From Christensenella timonensis (GTDB lineage: Bacteria > Bacillota > Clostridia > Christensenellales > Christensenellaceae), in assembly GCF_900087015.1 (NCBI RefSeq), contig NZ_FLKP01000002.1, positions 1,240,001 to 1,304,000 of the forward strand: DNA of 64,000 bases. The letters are read 5' to 3'. Shown one piece after another: positions 8,339-17,411 of the stretch; position 1 is the first letter of the stretch, and the number at the start of each line of letters is the position of its first letter. The notes below the pieces were generated by a model. That model worked only from the letters and a program-made list of their open reading frames with translations, was not told the DNA's origin and did not search any database. Made by a program: the position numbers and the translations under genes.

Positions 8339-9520
8339 TCATTCACACAATTCAAAGACCGTGGCTTCGCCCATGCCGCCGCCGATGCATAAGGTCGCAA
8401 GGCCGCGTTTGGCGCCCCGCCTGTTCATTTCATGGAGCAGCGTTACGGCGATCCTTGCGCCCGAAGCACCGATTGGGTGTCCGAGCGCGATTGCGCCGCC
8501 GTTGACGTTTACGATCCCGGGAGATAGCCCAAGTTCCCTGATAACAGCCAGTGCCTGCGAGGCAAACGCCTCATTGGCTTCCACCAGGTCGATATCACGA
8601 AGCACAAGCCCCGTGTTTTTAAGCGCTTTTTGTACGCTGGGGACAGGGCCCATGCCCATATATGCGGGATCCACCCCCATAGAAGCGCTGCCCAGCCATT
8701 TAGCCTGTGGTTGCAGACCGCTTTCCCTTAAGAATTGTTCTGAAACGAGCAAAAGCGCGGCTGCCCCGTCGTTGATGCCGGATGCATTTCCGGCTGTTAC
8801 TGTCCCGTCCTTCAGAAAAGAGGGACGGAGCTTATGAAGGGACTCGAGGGAAGCGCCCGGCCTGATATATTCATCTTCTTCAAAGAGCCGGGGAGCAGTG
8901 CGGGGCGGGGATATTTCCACGGAAACGATCTCCTCCCGGAACCGTCCGCTGCTCTGGGCCGCATACGCTTTTTGCTGTGAGGCAAGAGCAAAGGAGTCCT
9001 GTTGTTCACGCGTGATTCCGTATTTTTGCGCGATGTTTTCGGCCGTGACCCCCATATGATAATCGTAAAAGGCATCCCACAGGCCGTCATGAACCATAAG
9101 GTCTGTTAAATCCAGATTTCCCATTTTATGTCCCCAGCGCAGATCAGCCGCATGCGGGACGCGGGACATGTTTTCAAAGCCGCCCGCAACAATGCAATCT
9201 GCCTGTCCTGCCTGTATCAGCGCCGCGCCCAGATTGACGGACGTCAATCCGGAACCGCATACTTTATTGATTGTCAGGGCGGGGACTTCCATAGGAAGCC
9301 CGGCGGCGATCATGGCCTGGCGGGCAGGGTTTTGCCCCTGGCCCGCCTGCAGGACGTTGCCCATGATGACCTGATCGACCTGCCCGGCAGGGAGGATGGT
9401 CCTGTCGAGCAAACTGCGGACGACGGTTACGGCAAGCTGTACCGCGCTGACTGACTTTAAGGAACCCCCGAAGGAACCGATCGCCGTCCGGCAGGAATTT
9501 AAGATATATACATCTTGCAT
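8339..9520 (-). CDS. thlA: Acetyl-CoA C-acetyltransferase (thiolase)
   Basis: Condenses two acetyl-CoA or cleaves acetoacetyl-CoA. At 393 aa it has the full thiolase triad: Cys88 in NKVCGSG, His348 in GHPIGASGARI and Cys378 in LCIGGGMG. The start ATG lies six bases after the transketolase C-subunit stop. Together with crt and hbd it forms a four-carbon CoA module. In an operon next to aldehyde dehydrogenase and transketolase it could run in the degradative direction, producing acetyl-CoA; direction is inference. Confidence 0.95.
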   Translation of the reverse strand: MQDVYILNSCRTAIGSFGGSLKSVSAVQLAVTVVRSLLDRTILPAGQVDQVIMGNVLQAGQGQNPARQAMIAAGLPMEVPALTINKVCGSGLTSVNLGAALIQAGQADCIVAGGFENMSRVPHAADLRWGHKMGNLDLTDLMVHDGLWDAFYDYHMGVTAENIAQKYGITREQQDSFALASQQKAYAAQSSGRFREEIVSVEISPPRTAPRLFEEDEYIRPGASLESLHKLRPSFLKDGTVTAGNASGINDGAAALLLVSEQFLRESGLQPQAKWLGSASMGVDPAYMGMGPVPSVQKALKNTGLVLRDIDLVEANEAFASQALAVIRELGLSPGIVNVNGGAIALGHPIGASGARIAVTLLHEMNRRGAKRGLATLCIGGGMGEATVFELCE

Positions 9521-9526
9521 GCTGCG

Positions 9527-10501
9527 TTACCTTTCTTTTCTGGCGATGACCGCCCTTACTTTCTGGGCAATGTTTCCGGCGGTCAGGCCAAATTTATCCT
9601 TCAGGAAGTCGACGGAACCCACTTCACCGAAGTGGTCATGGATCCCCACGCGCTCCAGCGGAACGGCGCAGGTTTCGCCGACGACCTCTGCCACCGCGCT
9701 GCCAAGGCCGTTGATGATGTTATGGTTTTCCGCCGTGATAATCGCACCTGTCTTTTGTGCAGCGGCTTTGATGGCTTCGCGGTCGATCGGCTTGATGGTA
9801 AACACATTTAAAATGCGTACGGATATCCCGTCCTTTTGCAGCAGGTCGGCGGCTTTGACCGCCTCGGCGACCATGATCCCACTGGCAACGATGGTTGCGT
9901 CGGAGCCATCGCGGATCAGGGCGGCTTTACCGATATCGAAGGTGGAGCCGTCTTCAAAGATCTTTTCCGCATTTTTGCGTGAAAGGCGGATGTAATACAC
10001 GCCGGATGCTTTTTCCAGCTGCCTGACGATATCTTCCAGCATTACGGAATCTGTTGGTTCGATCACCGTAAGGCCTGGGATACCGCGCATGATGCCCATA
10101 TCTTCAAAGGGCATATGGGTCGCGCCGTTAAAAGCCGCCGTTACGCCGGGATCGCTGCCGATGATGCGCACATTTGCCTGCGCAAAAGCACAGGAAACGA
10201 ATACCTGGTCGGCCACGCGCCGTGAGGCAAAACAGCCGAACGTGTGGACATAAGGGATCTTACCGAGCGTGGACATACCGGCAGCAGCACCGATCATGTT
10301 TGCTTCCTGTATCCCGCAGTTGATGGTACGTTCCGGAAACCTGTCGCGGAAAGGGAGCATACCGATCGAATTCATCAGGTCTGCGTCCATGGCGACGATA
10401 TTTTTGTTATGTTCGGCAAGGTCGATCAATACTTTGCAATAGACGTCGCGCATCGCGGTTTTCTCTGTGGATACGCTCGTACATACTTTATAATTTGCCA
10501 T
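9527..10501 (-). CDS. Transketolase, C-terminal subunit
   Basis: 324-aa C-terminal half of a split transketolase, covering the pyrimidine-binding and C-terminal domains. Visible marks are MRDVYCKVLIDLAEHN, the EANMIGAAAGM glutamate region that activates TPP, and AENHNIINGLGSAVAE. The start follows AAGGAGG in the 12-base gap after the N-terminal subunit, so the halves are separate genes and not a frameshift. Split transketolases are common in Clostridia and often act on unusual ketoses in catabolic operons. It lies between thiolase and the N-subunit. Confidence 0.93.
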   Translation of the reverse strand: MANYKVCTSVSTEKTAMRDVYCKVLIDLAEHNKNIVAMDADLMNSIGMLPFRDRFPERTINCGIQEANMIGAAAGMSTLGKIPYVHTFGCFASRRVADQVFVSCAFAQANVRIIGSDPGVTAAFNGATHMPFEDMGIMRGIPGLTVIEPTDSVMLEDIVRQLEKASGVYYIRLSRKNAEKIFEDGSTFDIGKAALIRDGSDATIVASGIMVAEAVKAADLLQKDGISVRILNVFTIKPIDREAIKAAAQKTGAIITAENHNIINGLGSAVAEVVGETCAVPLERVGIHDHFGEVGSVDFLKDKFGLTAGNIAQKVRAVIARKER

Positions 10502-10513
10502 TTCAAACCCTCC

Positions 10514-11329
10514 TTAGCAGCCAAGCGCCGCGAGCGCCTGATCCACCTGTTCTTTGGTGAATGTCATATGGTGGTTAAACAGGACGTCCTGCGCGAACGA
10601 GCAGCCTTTTCCCTTGACAGTGTCCATAATGACCATACTGGGCCTGTCCGTTTCAGTTTTGGCCTGCCTGATCGCCGCTGTGAGCGCTTCTGTATCATGT
10701 CCGTCACACTCCAGCGCGTTCCAGCCAAAGTCCTCAAACTTTTTGCGCAGGTCGCCAAGGTCACAGATATCCTTCGTATAACCATCCAGTTGTTTTTTGT
10801 TGTAATCTACAAAAGCGACGAGGTTATTGAGATGGTGCTGCGGGGCAAATAATGCGCCTTCCCATACCTGCCCTTCGTCACATTCGCCGTCGCCGAGCAC
10901 AAGGAAGGTGCGCGCATCCATTCTATCCATTTTTTGTGCCAATGCGATACCGATGGCAGTGGACATCCCCTGGCCAAGCGAACCTGTACTCATATCCACA
11001 CCGGGGGTCTTATTCCTGTCGCAGTGGCTGGGCAGGAGGGTGTTGCCCGTATTGATGGTGGCCAGTTCCGAAAGGGGGAAATAACCTTTTAAGGCAAGCG
11101 TTGCATACAATGCAGGGCCTGCGTGGCCTTTGGAAAGGACGAAACGGTCACGGTCGAGCTTTTGGGGATTTTGCGGATCGATTCTCATTTCCTGGCCATA
11201 CAATACGGCAAGGAGGTCGGCTACGGACATGCAGCCGCCAATATGGCCAAAGCCAAGGTGTCGGAACGCTTTTAATGTTTCAATGCGTATTTGTCTGGCA
11301 AAAGCTTTGATCTCTTCATTGCTACTCAT
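10514..11329 (-). CDS. Transketolase, N-terminal subunit
   Basis: 271-aa TPP-diphosphate-binding half of a split transketolase. The histidine-rich start GFGHIGGCMSVADLLAVLYG, the GHAGPALYATLA loop and the Mg/TPP motif LGDGECDEGQVWEGALFA are all present. It would transfer a two-carbon ketol unit together with the C-subunit encoded just downstream. The stop TAA forms part of the Shine-Dalgarno region of the C-subunit. It lies directly after an aldehyde dehydrogenase gene, which hints that a short aldehyde produced or consumed by transketolase may be oxidised in the same pathway. Confidence 0.94.
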   Translation of the reverse strand: MSSNEEIKAFARQIRIETLKAFRHLGFGHIGGCMSVADLLAVLYGQEMRIDPQNPQKLDRDRFVLSKGHAGPALYATLALKGYFPLSELATINTGNTLLPSHCDRNKTPGVDMSTGSLGQGMSTAIGIALAQKMDRMDARTFLVLGDGECDEGQVWEGALFAPQHHLNNLVAFVDYNKKQLDGYTKDICDLGDLRKKFEDFGWNALECDGHDTEALTAAIRQAKTETDRPSMVIMDTVKGKGCSFAQDVLFNHHMTFTKEQVDQALAALGC

Positions 11330-11351
11330 GTTTTCTCTCCTTAAAATGCGC

Positions 11352-12791
11352 TTACTTCAGCATCTGCTTCAAAGCGATGTTTTTGGTTTGTGTATATTCG
11401 TCAAGCGTCTGCGTTACGCCTTCGCGCCCGATGCCGGTCATTTTATATCCGCCGAACGCCAGATGAGAGCTCCGGTAGTTCCCGCAGCCGTTGATCACGC
11501 AGGTACCTGCTTCTATTTCGGTCGCGACCTTGAGGGCTGTACAGATATCCGGCGACATCACGCCGCTTGACAGGCCGTAAGGAGCGTGGTTGGCGATCTC
11601 GATCGCCTGTTCGGCCGTATCAAAGCCGATGACAGGGAATACAGGCCCGAAAATTTCCATGTCGCCCGCAATGTCCATATCCATCGTGACATCCGTCAGC
11701 AGGGTAGGTTCAAAATAAGTCGTATCGTAGCGCTTGCCGCCATAAAGGCAGGTCGCCCCTTGACCGATCGTTTTTTGCACCTGCTGCTCGACATCCTTTG
11801 CCGCTCGTTCGCTGATCAAGGGGCCGTATACCGTTTCAGGATCGAGCGGATCACCGACCTTCAGCCCTTTGAGCGCCTCAAGCAATTTTTGGGTATATGC
11901 TTCTTTGATGCTGTTCTGGATGATCAGGCGTTTGGTACCGCAGCAGGTCTGGCCCGCATTGCTTGCCCGCCCGGCCAGCGTTTCCGCGACAGCCTGGTCG
12001 AGGTCGGCGCCTTCAAAGACGATAAGCGGATCGTTGCCGCCCAGCTCCAAAAATACATGCGTCAGGTTTTTTGCGCCGTTTTGCATGGTTTCGACGCCTA
12101 CGGCCGTGCTCCCTGTCAGGCTGATGGCGTCGATCTTCGGGCTTTCCGCGATCTGTTTTCCGATCCGTGCCCCGCTGCCCGTCACGATTTGGGCGGCTGC
12201 GCCCGGAACGCCTGCCTCCAAAAGGAGTTGCGTGAGGAAGATGTTGCACATAGGCGTATCGCTCGACGGCTTGATGATGACGGCATTGCCCATCACGAGG
12301 GCCGGAGCCACCTTGTGCGCATAGAGTTCGACCGGATAGTTGAAGGGTACGACGCACGCAACCACGCCGAGGGGCTCTTTAAGCGTGAAAATGATATCGC
12401 CTTTTACCCTTGCTTCGGAATTGAAGGGAAGCGTTTCGCCTCCGTAATTTTTTGCTTTTTCGCAGTAGGATTCAAAAATCCCCATACACGCTTTCGCTTC
12501 GTCAATACAGGATACCAGCGTTTTCCCGCTTTCCGCACTGATCATTTTGGCAAAAGTATCGAGATTTTTGTCGATCAGCGAAACGAATTTGCGCAGGATC
12601 GCCACGCGTTCAAAAAGGACAACGTCCCGCCATTCCTTTTTTCCCAATTGTGCAGCGTCTAGGGCTGCTTCCACATCCTGCGGTGTTGCCGAAGGAACCG
12701 TATCAATCAATTCCATCGTCGCCGGATTCCATACCTCCAGGGTCTTGCCGTCGCTGGCATCTGTCTGTTTTCCATTAATGAGCATTTTCAT
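11352..12791 (-). CDS. NAD(P)-dependent aldehyde dehydrogenase (succinate-semialdehyde/lactaldehyde type)
   Basis: Oxidises an aldehyde to the acid; 479 aa, typical for the class. Catalytic residues are Asn151 (PFNYP), Glu249 (LELGGNDP) and Cys283 (NAGQTCC). The cofactor lysine is in IIKPSSDTP. It is not CoA-acylating, since the general base glutamate and the hydrolytic layout are kept. It lies between the Zn-ADH and transketolase genes, so the probable route is alcohol to aldehyde to acid. Substrate is uncertain: short hydroxy- or semialdehydes are plausible. Confidence 0.92.
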   Translation of the reverse strand: MKMLINGKQTDASDGKTLEVWNPATMELIDTVPSATPQDVEAALDAAQLGKKEWRDVVLFERVAILRKFVSLIDKNLDTFAKMISAESGKTLVSCIDEAKACMGIFESYCEKAKNYGGETLPFNSEARVKGDIIFTLKEPLGVVACVVPFNYPVELYAHKVAPALVMGNAVIIKPSSDTPMCNIFLTQLLLEAGVPGAAAQIVTGSGARIGKQIAESPKIDAISLTGSTAVGVETMQNGAKNLTHVFLELGGNDPLIVFEGADLDQAVAETLAGRASNAGQTCCGTKRLIIQNSIKEAYTQKLLEALKGLKVGDPLDPETVYGPLISERAAKDVEQQVQKTIGQGATCLYGGKRYDTTYFEPTLLTDVTMDMDIAGDMEIFGPVFPVIGFDTAEQAIEIANHAPYGLSSGVMSPDICTALKVATEIEAGTCVINGCGNYRSSHLAFGGYKMTGIGREGVTQTLDEYTQTKNIALKQMLK

Positions 12792-12840
12792 AATAAAGCA
12801 CCTTCCTTTTTATATAGTTTATTTTTGTCACCTGTGATGG

Positions 12841-13866
12841 TCATGGGATCAGGTAAATTTTATATCCTTCCTTATTGGCAAACATGTCAAAAGCTTTTTC
12901 CCATTGGTCAAGCGGCATACGGGCGCTGATGAGATGCTGGACTTTATCGAGCTTGCCCTGGGAAGCCAGTTTTAGCAGGATATCCCACGAAGTCCGCTCC
13001 GTTGCATAGCTGACGGAAAGGACAAGTTCTTTGCACAGGATCTTATCCATATCGACTGGTATGGGCTTGCCGTATAGACCGACCTGTGCCAAATTTCCTG
13101 TCTTTTTGAGCAGGTCGATACATATATCAAGGGAAGGGGCGGCGCCCGCACACTCGTAAGCGACGTCCACACCGTTTACGGTCGCGTTTTCGACCAGCTT
13201 TCTAAGTTCTTGCGGATCGGAGGAAACGGCGTCGGCGCCCAGTTGCCTGGCAAGTGCAAGCCGCTGTGCATCCTGAGGCGTACCGGACATGATGACATAG
13301 GCTCCCTGCATTTTGGCGACCAGCATGGTAAGCTGGCCGATCGTCCCCGGGCCGGAAACAAGCACGACGTCGCCGGCTTTTACATGCGACTGTTCAATGA
13401 CGGCACGTATCACGCACGCAAGCGGCTCTGCAATGGCCATCGTATCGTTGCCGGAAACGTTACCGGGCAGTTTGAAGGCCAGCTCGGCGGGGATTACCAT
13501 ATATTCGGCCATGGCGCCGTTGACGCCGGAACCGATCGACCGGCGCTCGTTGCAAAGCATCAGCAGGCCCTCACGGCAATATTTACACTGGCCGCAGGTA
13601 ACGGCGGCAGTCATTGAGATGATCTGGTCGCCCTTAGAAAAACCGGAAACATTGCTGCCTACGGCCTCTACCGTGCCGGTGTACTCGTGTCCCAATATGA
13701 CCGGGGGATAGTAAGTATATTCGTCGTGCATCAGATGGATATCCGTGCCGCAGATGCCGGCGGCCATGACCTTGACCAGGAGCTCGTTTCCTTTTGGTAC
13801 AGGAACAGGGAGGTCACGAATCTCCATTCCTTGACGGCCTTCTGCAAATTTTACCAAAGCTTTCAT
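12841..13866 (-). CDS. Zinc-dependent medium-chain alcohol/polyol dehydrogenase
   Basis: 341-aa MDR enzyme of the sorbitol/threonine dehydrogenase group. The catalytic zinc ligands are in CGTDIHLMH and the GHE of ILGHEYTG. The structural zinc lobe has four cysteines in CGQCKYCREGLLMLC. The NAD fold is in LVSGPGTIGQL. It is the first gene of the minus-strand catabolic arm and starts about 210 bases from the divergent promoter at 14076. It probably oxidises a secondary alcohol of a polyol or sugar before further breakdown. Confidence 0.92.
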   Translation of the reverse strand: MKALVKFAEGRQGMEIRDLPVPVPKGNELLVKVMAAGICGTDIHLMHDEYTYYPPVILGHEYTGTVEAVGSNVSGFSKGDQIISMTAAVTCGQCKYCREGLLMLCNERRSIGSGVNGAMAEYMVIPAELAFKLPGNVSGNDTMAIAEPLACVIRAVIEQSHVKAGDVVLVSGPGTIGQLTMLVAKMQGAYVIMSGTPQDAQRLALARQLGADAVSSDPQELRKLVENATVNGVDVAYECAGAAPSLDICIDLLKKTGNLAQVGLYGKPIPVDMDKILCKELVLSVSYATERTSWDILLKLASQGKLDKVQHLISARMPLDQWEKAFDMFANKEGYKIYLIP

Positions 13867-14174
13867 AATTTTCTCCTAAATAAATAATTGTAGTGGGATA
13901 CTGATAAAAACTGGAAATATTAAGGAACGTCCGCTGCTGCCTGATAATATGTGATGGTGAAAATATGTATACAATTAGCGGAATATAATCTTTAAACAAC
14001 TTGATTGTATATCATAAATTTAAATAATGCAATAGCAAATTGTGAAAATTTCAGAGTATAAAAGTGTATTATATATTGACAAAATTGAAAAATAGACTAT
14101 GATGAAATTAAATATTTTCATAAAACATATATAATTTTCATAAAAATAAAAGAACAAATTGTGGAGGGAAGGAA
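13867..14174. promoter_or_regulatory. Divergent control region between the two catabolic arms
   Basis: This AT-rich 308-bp gap drives genes in both directions. It holds TGAAAATTTCA at 14043-14053, a consensus promoter for the plus arm at 14076-14103, and two exact direct repeats TTTTCATAAAA at 14115-14125 and 14135-14145, set 20 bp apart (two helical turns) and just after the predicted start site. These are good operator candidates for the GntR or LacI protein of the locus. I see no equally good promoter on the minus strand. Confidence 0.6.
14076..14103 (+). promoter_or_regulatory. Promoter of the plus-strand catabolic arm
   Basis: TTGACA at 14076-14081, a 16-base spacer and TATGAT at 14098-14103, about 70 bases before the isomerase gene. 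The two TTTTCATAAAA repeats lie immediately downstream. Confidence 0.75.
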
Positions 14175-15071
14175 ATGAAAATTTCTTATAACGAAGCGAC
14201 GGCAGCCAATTGTTCCAGCCTGCAAAAAGACCTTGTTCTGTGTGAAGAGAACGGATTCGATTATATTGAAATCCGCGGAGATATGCTTCTCGATTACCTG
14301 GCGGAAAACACAGCAGCGGCATTGAAGGATTTTTTCAGCCGCAGCCATTTACAACCCCATGCGATCAATGCGCTTTATACATATGCGGATATGTTCCATC
14401 CGCAAAGAGCGGATATCGCACGTGACAGGGCATTATGCGCGTATTTCCTTGCCTGCTGTGAGATCGCGTATCAGATCGGCGGCCATTACTTTATTGTTGT
14501 ACCCCACCTTCTGGATGACGGCAACAATATTTATTTGCCGCACGACCCCAATACTGAAGCTTATCCATATACCAAAGAAAAGGTGATGGAGGATTCTGTA
14601 CGAATATTGAGGAAGCTGGCCGCCATGGCGGAGCAATACGAGATGAATTTGGCTTGGGAGCCGGTGGGCAGCATGGGCTGTGCGGTGAGGCGCGCGCAGG
14701 ACGCCATGGAGATCATCAGCACGACCGGATGTACCAATGTGGGGATTGCCCTTGACCCTTTCAATTTATATCTGGATGGCAAGCACAATGATTTTTCATA
14801 TTTGGCACGGATACCCCGCGAAAAAATTTTTGCCGTACACATCAATAATTGTGATTCCCTGCCGCTGGGAACGCTTGACCATTGCCACAGGAGGTTTGTA
14901 GACGAGGGAGAGATCGACCTTCACAATTATCTGGAGAATATCAAAAAGACAGGCTATGACGGTATGGTATCCATCGAGACATTCCGCCCGGAATATTATG
15001 AAATGGCCCCGCAAGACGTGATCAGGAGGGCCTACCTGACGACAAAAGCGCTTATTGAGGAACAACTGTAA
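14175..15071 (+). CDS. Sugar phosphate isomerase/epimerase family protein (AP endonuclease-2 TIM barrel)
   Basis: 298-aa TIM-barrel protein of the xylose-isomerase-like group. Probable metal ligands are the Glu of LAWEPVGSMG, the Asp/His of LDPFN and FAVHINNCD, and the Glu of MVSIETFRPEYY. Such enzymes isomerise or epimerise ketoses, or dehydrate inosose. It is the first gene of the plus arm and has a strong Shine-Dalgarno (GGAGGG). Its position opposite a polyol dehydrogenase suggests action on the resulting ketose; the exact reaction is unknown. Confidence 0.85.
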   Translation: MKISYNEATAANCSSLQKDLVLCEENGFDYIEIRGDMLLDYLAENTAAALKDFFSRSHLQPHAINALYTYADMFHPQRADIARDRALCAYFLACCEIAYQIGGHYFIVVPHLLDDGNNIYLPHDPNTEAYPYTKEKVMEDSVRILRKLAAMAEQYEMNLAWEPVGSMGCAVRRAQDAMEIISTTGCTNVGIALDPFNLYLDGKHNDFSYLARIPREKIFAVHINNCDSLPLGTLDHCHRRFVDEGEIDLHNYLENIKKTGYDGMVSIETFRPEYYEMAPQDVIRRAYLTTKALIEEQL

Positions 15072-15156
15072 GCAATCGTAAATGCGTTTTTTCTGAAAAA
15101 ATATCGCAAATGAATTATTATAACCAGAAAATAATATACAATTTTCTGAAAATATA

Positions 15157-15184
15157 TTGACAAACGAAAAAATGTATATATAAT
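15157..15184 (+). promoter_or_regulatory. Consensus promoter before the tautomerase gene
   Basis: TTGACA at 15157-15162, a 16-base spacer and TATAAT at 15179-15184: a perfect match to both boxes. A palindrome ATTTTC-T-GAAAAT (15141-15153) lies just upstream of the -35. About 150 bases of leader without recognised structure separate it from the next gene. Confidence 0.8.
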
Positions 15185-15340
15185 TACTTTTTAGAATCCC
15201 AAAACAATTTTGATATATCAAACGCTCCGTCTTCTAAGTTTTTCATCTTTGTATTATATGAATCGTTGTTGCCATATATGTTTTGCAACTCTTGGACTAT
15301 TCAAATTTTATGAAAACTATATTTAAGAAAGGAGAAACCA

Positions 15341-15682
15341 ATGCCATTCATTGATATCCGTACGACAAAACCTGTCCCAGCAAAAAAAAGCGAGGCCATA
15401 AAGAGCCGGATCGGCAGGATCATCGATATTATTCCGGAAAAGAGCGAAGCCGTCCTGATGATAGATATCAACGATCGCTGCAATCTCTTTTTCGGAGGCA
15501 AAAAGCAGGAGTGTTGTTATATGGCTGTAAACCTGCACCATGAAGCGCCGATGAAAAACAAAAAAGAGCTGATTGAAAAATTGTTTGTGATCGCTGCATC
15601 GGAGCTGGAGATCGAACGGCAAAATATTTTTATCACTATCAGCGAATTCCCATATTGGGGGGCAAACGGACAATATATATAA
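15341..15682 (+). CDS. Tautomerase/MIF-like protein
   Basis: Small protein of 113 aa that begins MPFIDIRT, exposing an N-terminal proline after Met removal, the catalytic base of the tautomerase superfamily. The length and the alternating beta-alpha-beta halves fit the phenylpyruvate tautomerase/MIF-like branch rather than the 60-aa 4-oxalocrotonate tautomerases. The start has AAAGGAG upstream. It has its own consensus promoter and lies just before an iron-type alcohol dehydrogenase. In this locus it could tautomerise an enol/keto intermediate; this is inferred from position only. Confidence 0.72.
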   Translation: MPFIDIRTTKPVPAKKSEAIKSRIGRIIDIIPEKSEAVLMIDINDRCNLFFGGKKQECCYMAVNLHHEAPMKNKKELIEKLFVIAASELEIERQNIFITISEFPYWGANGQYI

Positions 15683-15734
15683 CGTGGATGGCGAAAAGCC
15701 GCGCGTTATCAGGAAATTAGAGGAGGTAAAGGCT

Positions 15735-16904
15735 TTGAAAGACATTATGATTCATTTTCCGACAAAAGTTATGATTGGAGAGGGGATGCTGAAACGCCTT
15801 GGCGAAGAAGCCGGCGCAGTGGGGACAAAAGCATTCGTATTGTATGATCCGTTTTTAAAAGGCTCGGCGACATTGCGGGCGATCCTGGATGATTTGCAGA
15901 AGAATGGCGTGGCATATACGGAATTCGACGACGTCGTCCCAAACCCGAGAAACACGACGATCGACCGGGGAGCCGAAATCTGTGCGCAGGAAAAATGTGA
16001 CGTAGTGATCGGGATCGGCGGCGGCAGCGCCATCGATTCTGCCAAGGCAATTGCGCTTGTTATGACGAACGGCGGGACGTGCTGGGAATACACGGAACGC
16101 CAGAACGAGTATGTGCACAGGCCGGAAAAACCCTCACTGCCGTTGATAGTGATACCGACTACGGCAGGGACGGGCACAGAGGCGACGCCGTGTTCGGTCA
16201 TCAACAATCCGTCGCTTAAGAGAAAATGCACGATCATCAATCCGGCGATCTATCCGACGGTATCGCTGATCGATCCGTCGCTGATGGTATCCATTCCGCC
16301 GCTTAGTACGGCGCTCACAGGGATCGATACCTTTGCACATGCTTTTGAGGCATACATCTCCAAAAATTCAAATGAATGGACGGATACGATCGCCTTGCGC
16401 TCCATCGAATTGTTCGCGCGTTCGATCCGGGCAGCGGTAAAGGATGGTTCAGACATCGATGCGCGTTATAATATGGCGCTTGCATGTATGTTGGGCGGAT
16501 GGTCGATCGCACAGGCGGGCGTGACCCTGCCGCATGCACTGGGACAGCCTTTGAGCGCTTTTACAGATGCGCCGCACGGTGGAACACTGGCGGCCTGCCT
16601 GGTACAGATCATTGAGTGGACGCTTCCTTACGGGGAAGAAAAATTTGCGAAGGTAGCGGAAATATTCGACCCGTCACTCATAGGGAAAGACAAAGCGCAG
16701 CAGGCAGCGGCGCTGCCGGGGCTGCTGCATAAGCTGTATGAAGATATCGGCGTGCATGTTTCCTTTGGCGGTTATGGCTTGAAAGAAGAAGAAATCCCTG
16801 CGTTTGTCGATCTGGCTTACACAGCTTTCAAGCAGGATATCGATGGACATCCGAAACCGACCAGCCGCGAGGACGTAGAACAGCTGGTACACCAATGCAT
16901 GTAA
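15735..16904 (+). CDS. Iron-containing alcohol dehydrogenase
   Basis: NAD(P)H-dependent group III alcohol dehydrogenase, 389 aa. It shows the dinucleotide motif IGIGGGSAIDSAKAIA, the TTAGTGTEATP loop, and iron ligands in ALTGIDTFAHAFEAY and LPHALGQPLSAFTDAPHG. The frame opens at GTG 15684, but AGAGGAGG at 15719-15726 points to TTG 15735 eight bases later, after which the protein aligns with family starts (IHFPTKVMIGEG). A TTG start would lower translation. Butanol-, 4-hydroxybutyrate- and lactaldehyde-type dehydrogenases are all possible. Confidence 0.9.
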   Translation: MKDIMIHFPTKVMIGEGMLKRLGEEAGAVGTKAFVLYDPFLKGSATLRAILDDLQKNGVAYTEFDDVVPNPRNTTIDRGAEICAQEKCDVVIGIGGGSAIDSAKAIALVMTNGGTCWEYTERQNEYVHRPEKPSLPLIVIPTTAGTGTEATPCSVINNPSLKRKCTIINPAIYPTVSLIDPSLMVSIPPLSTALTGIDTFAHAFEAYISKNSNEWTDTIALRSIELFARSIRAAVKDGSDIDARYNMALACMLGGWSIAQAGVTLPHALGQPLSAFTDAPHGGTLAACLVQIIEWTLPYGEEKFAKVAEIFDPSLIGKDKAQQAAALPGLLHKLYEDIGVHVSFGGYGLKEEEIPAFVDLAYTAFKQDIDGHPKPTSREDVEQLVHQCM

Positions 16905-16922
16905 TATGAGGGGGAAAAGGCT

Positions 16923-17363
16923 ATGACAAAATCAGAATTGGCAAAAAAGAATTTCAGCGATGGTTACAACTGCGCACAGAGCGTAGCGCTCGCTTTCGCG
17001 GAAGACGTTGATATGGATGCGGCAGCACTTGCGCGGCTGGCGAACGGTTTTGGCGGCGGGGTGGCATGGACGGACAATATCTGCGGGACGGCTTCGGCGA
17101 TCGCGATTATCCTGGCCCTTAGGAACGGGAAGGAAAGACCGGAACAAACGGACAGGCAGCTGCACACCTATGAGCTGGTCAACGCGGCGATCAAGGAATT
17201 TAAGGACGCGTTGGGAAGCGACCAGTGCAGCGTGCTCCTGGGGTATAACCTTTCCGACCCGCAGGAACGGGAAAAAGCGGGGGAGGCCGGGGCTTTCCAT
17301 CCGACATGCGATGCTTATGTGGCAAAAGCGGCGGAGATCATAGAAAAATATCTGGCAATGTAA
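16923..17363 (+). CDS. C_GCAxxG_C_C family redox-type protein
   Basis: 146-aa protein with the cysteine layout of the C_GCAxxG_C_C family: YNCAQSV near residue 19, NICGTASA around residue 58, DQCSVLLGYNL and HPTCDAYV. The central motif departs from the usual GCAxxG form. The glycine-rich NGFGGGVAW precedes it. Members are thought to be redox or metal-binding proteins, but no reaction is established. It lies between Fe-ADH and a CoA-disulfide-reductase/rhodanese gene, with 18 and 48 bases of spacing, so it belongs to the same operon. Confidence 0.8.
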   Translation: MTKSELAKKNFSDGYNCAQSVALAFAEDVDMDAAALARLANGFGGGVAWTDNICGTASAIAIILALRNGKERPEQTDRQLHTYELVNAAIKEFKDALGSDQCSVLLGYNLSDPQEREKAGEAGAFHPTCDAYVAKAAEIIEKYLAM

Positions 17364-17411
17364 CAGATACCCTTAAGCAGTAGGGATCATGGCGGAACAA
17401 AAGGAGAAGGT

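Noticed and set aside
9527-11329. Transketolase halves as one frameshifted gene
   Set aside because: Each half has its own start, and AAGGAGG precedes the C-half; natural split transketolases are a known arrangement.
15684-15734. GTG 15684 as start of the Fe-ADH
   Set aside because: No ribosome site precedes it, while AGAGGAGG sits eight bases before TTG 15735, where family similarity begins.
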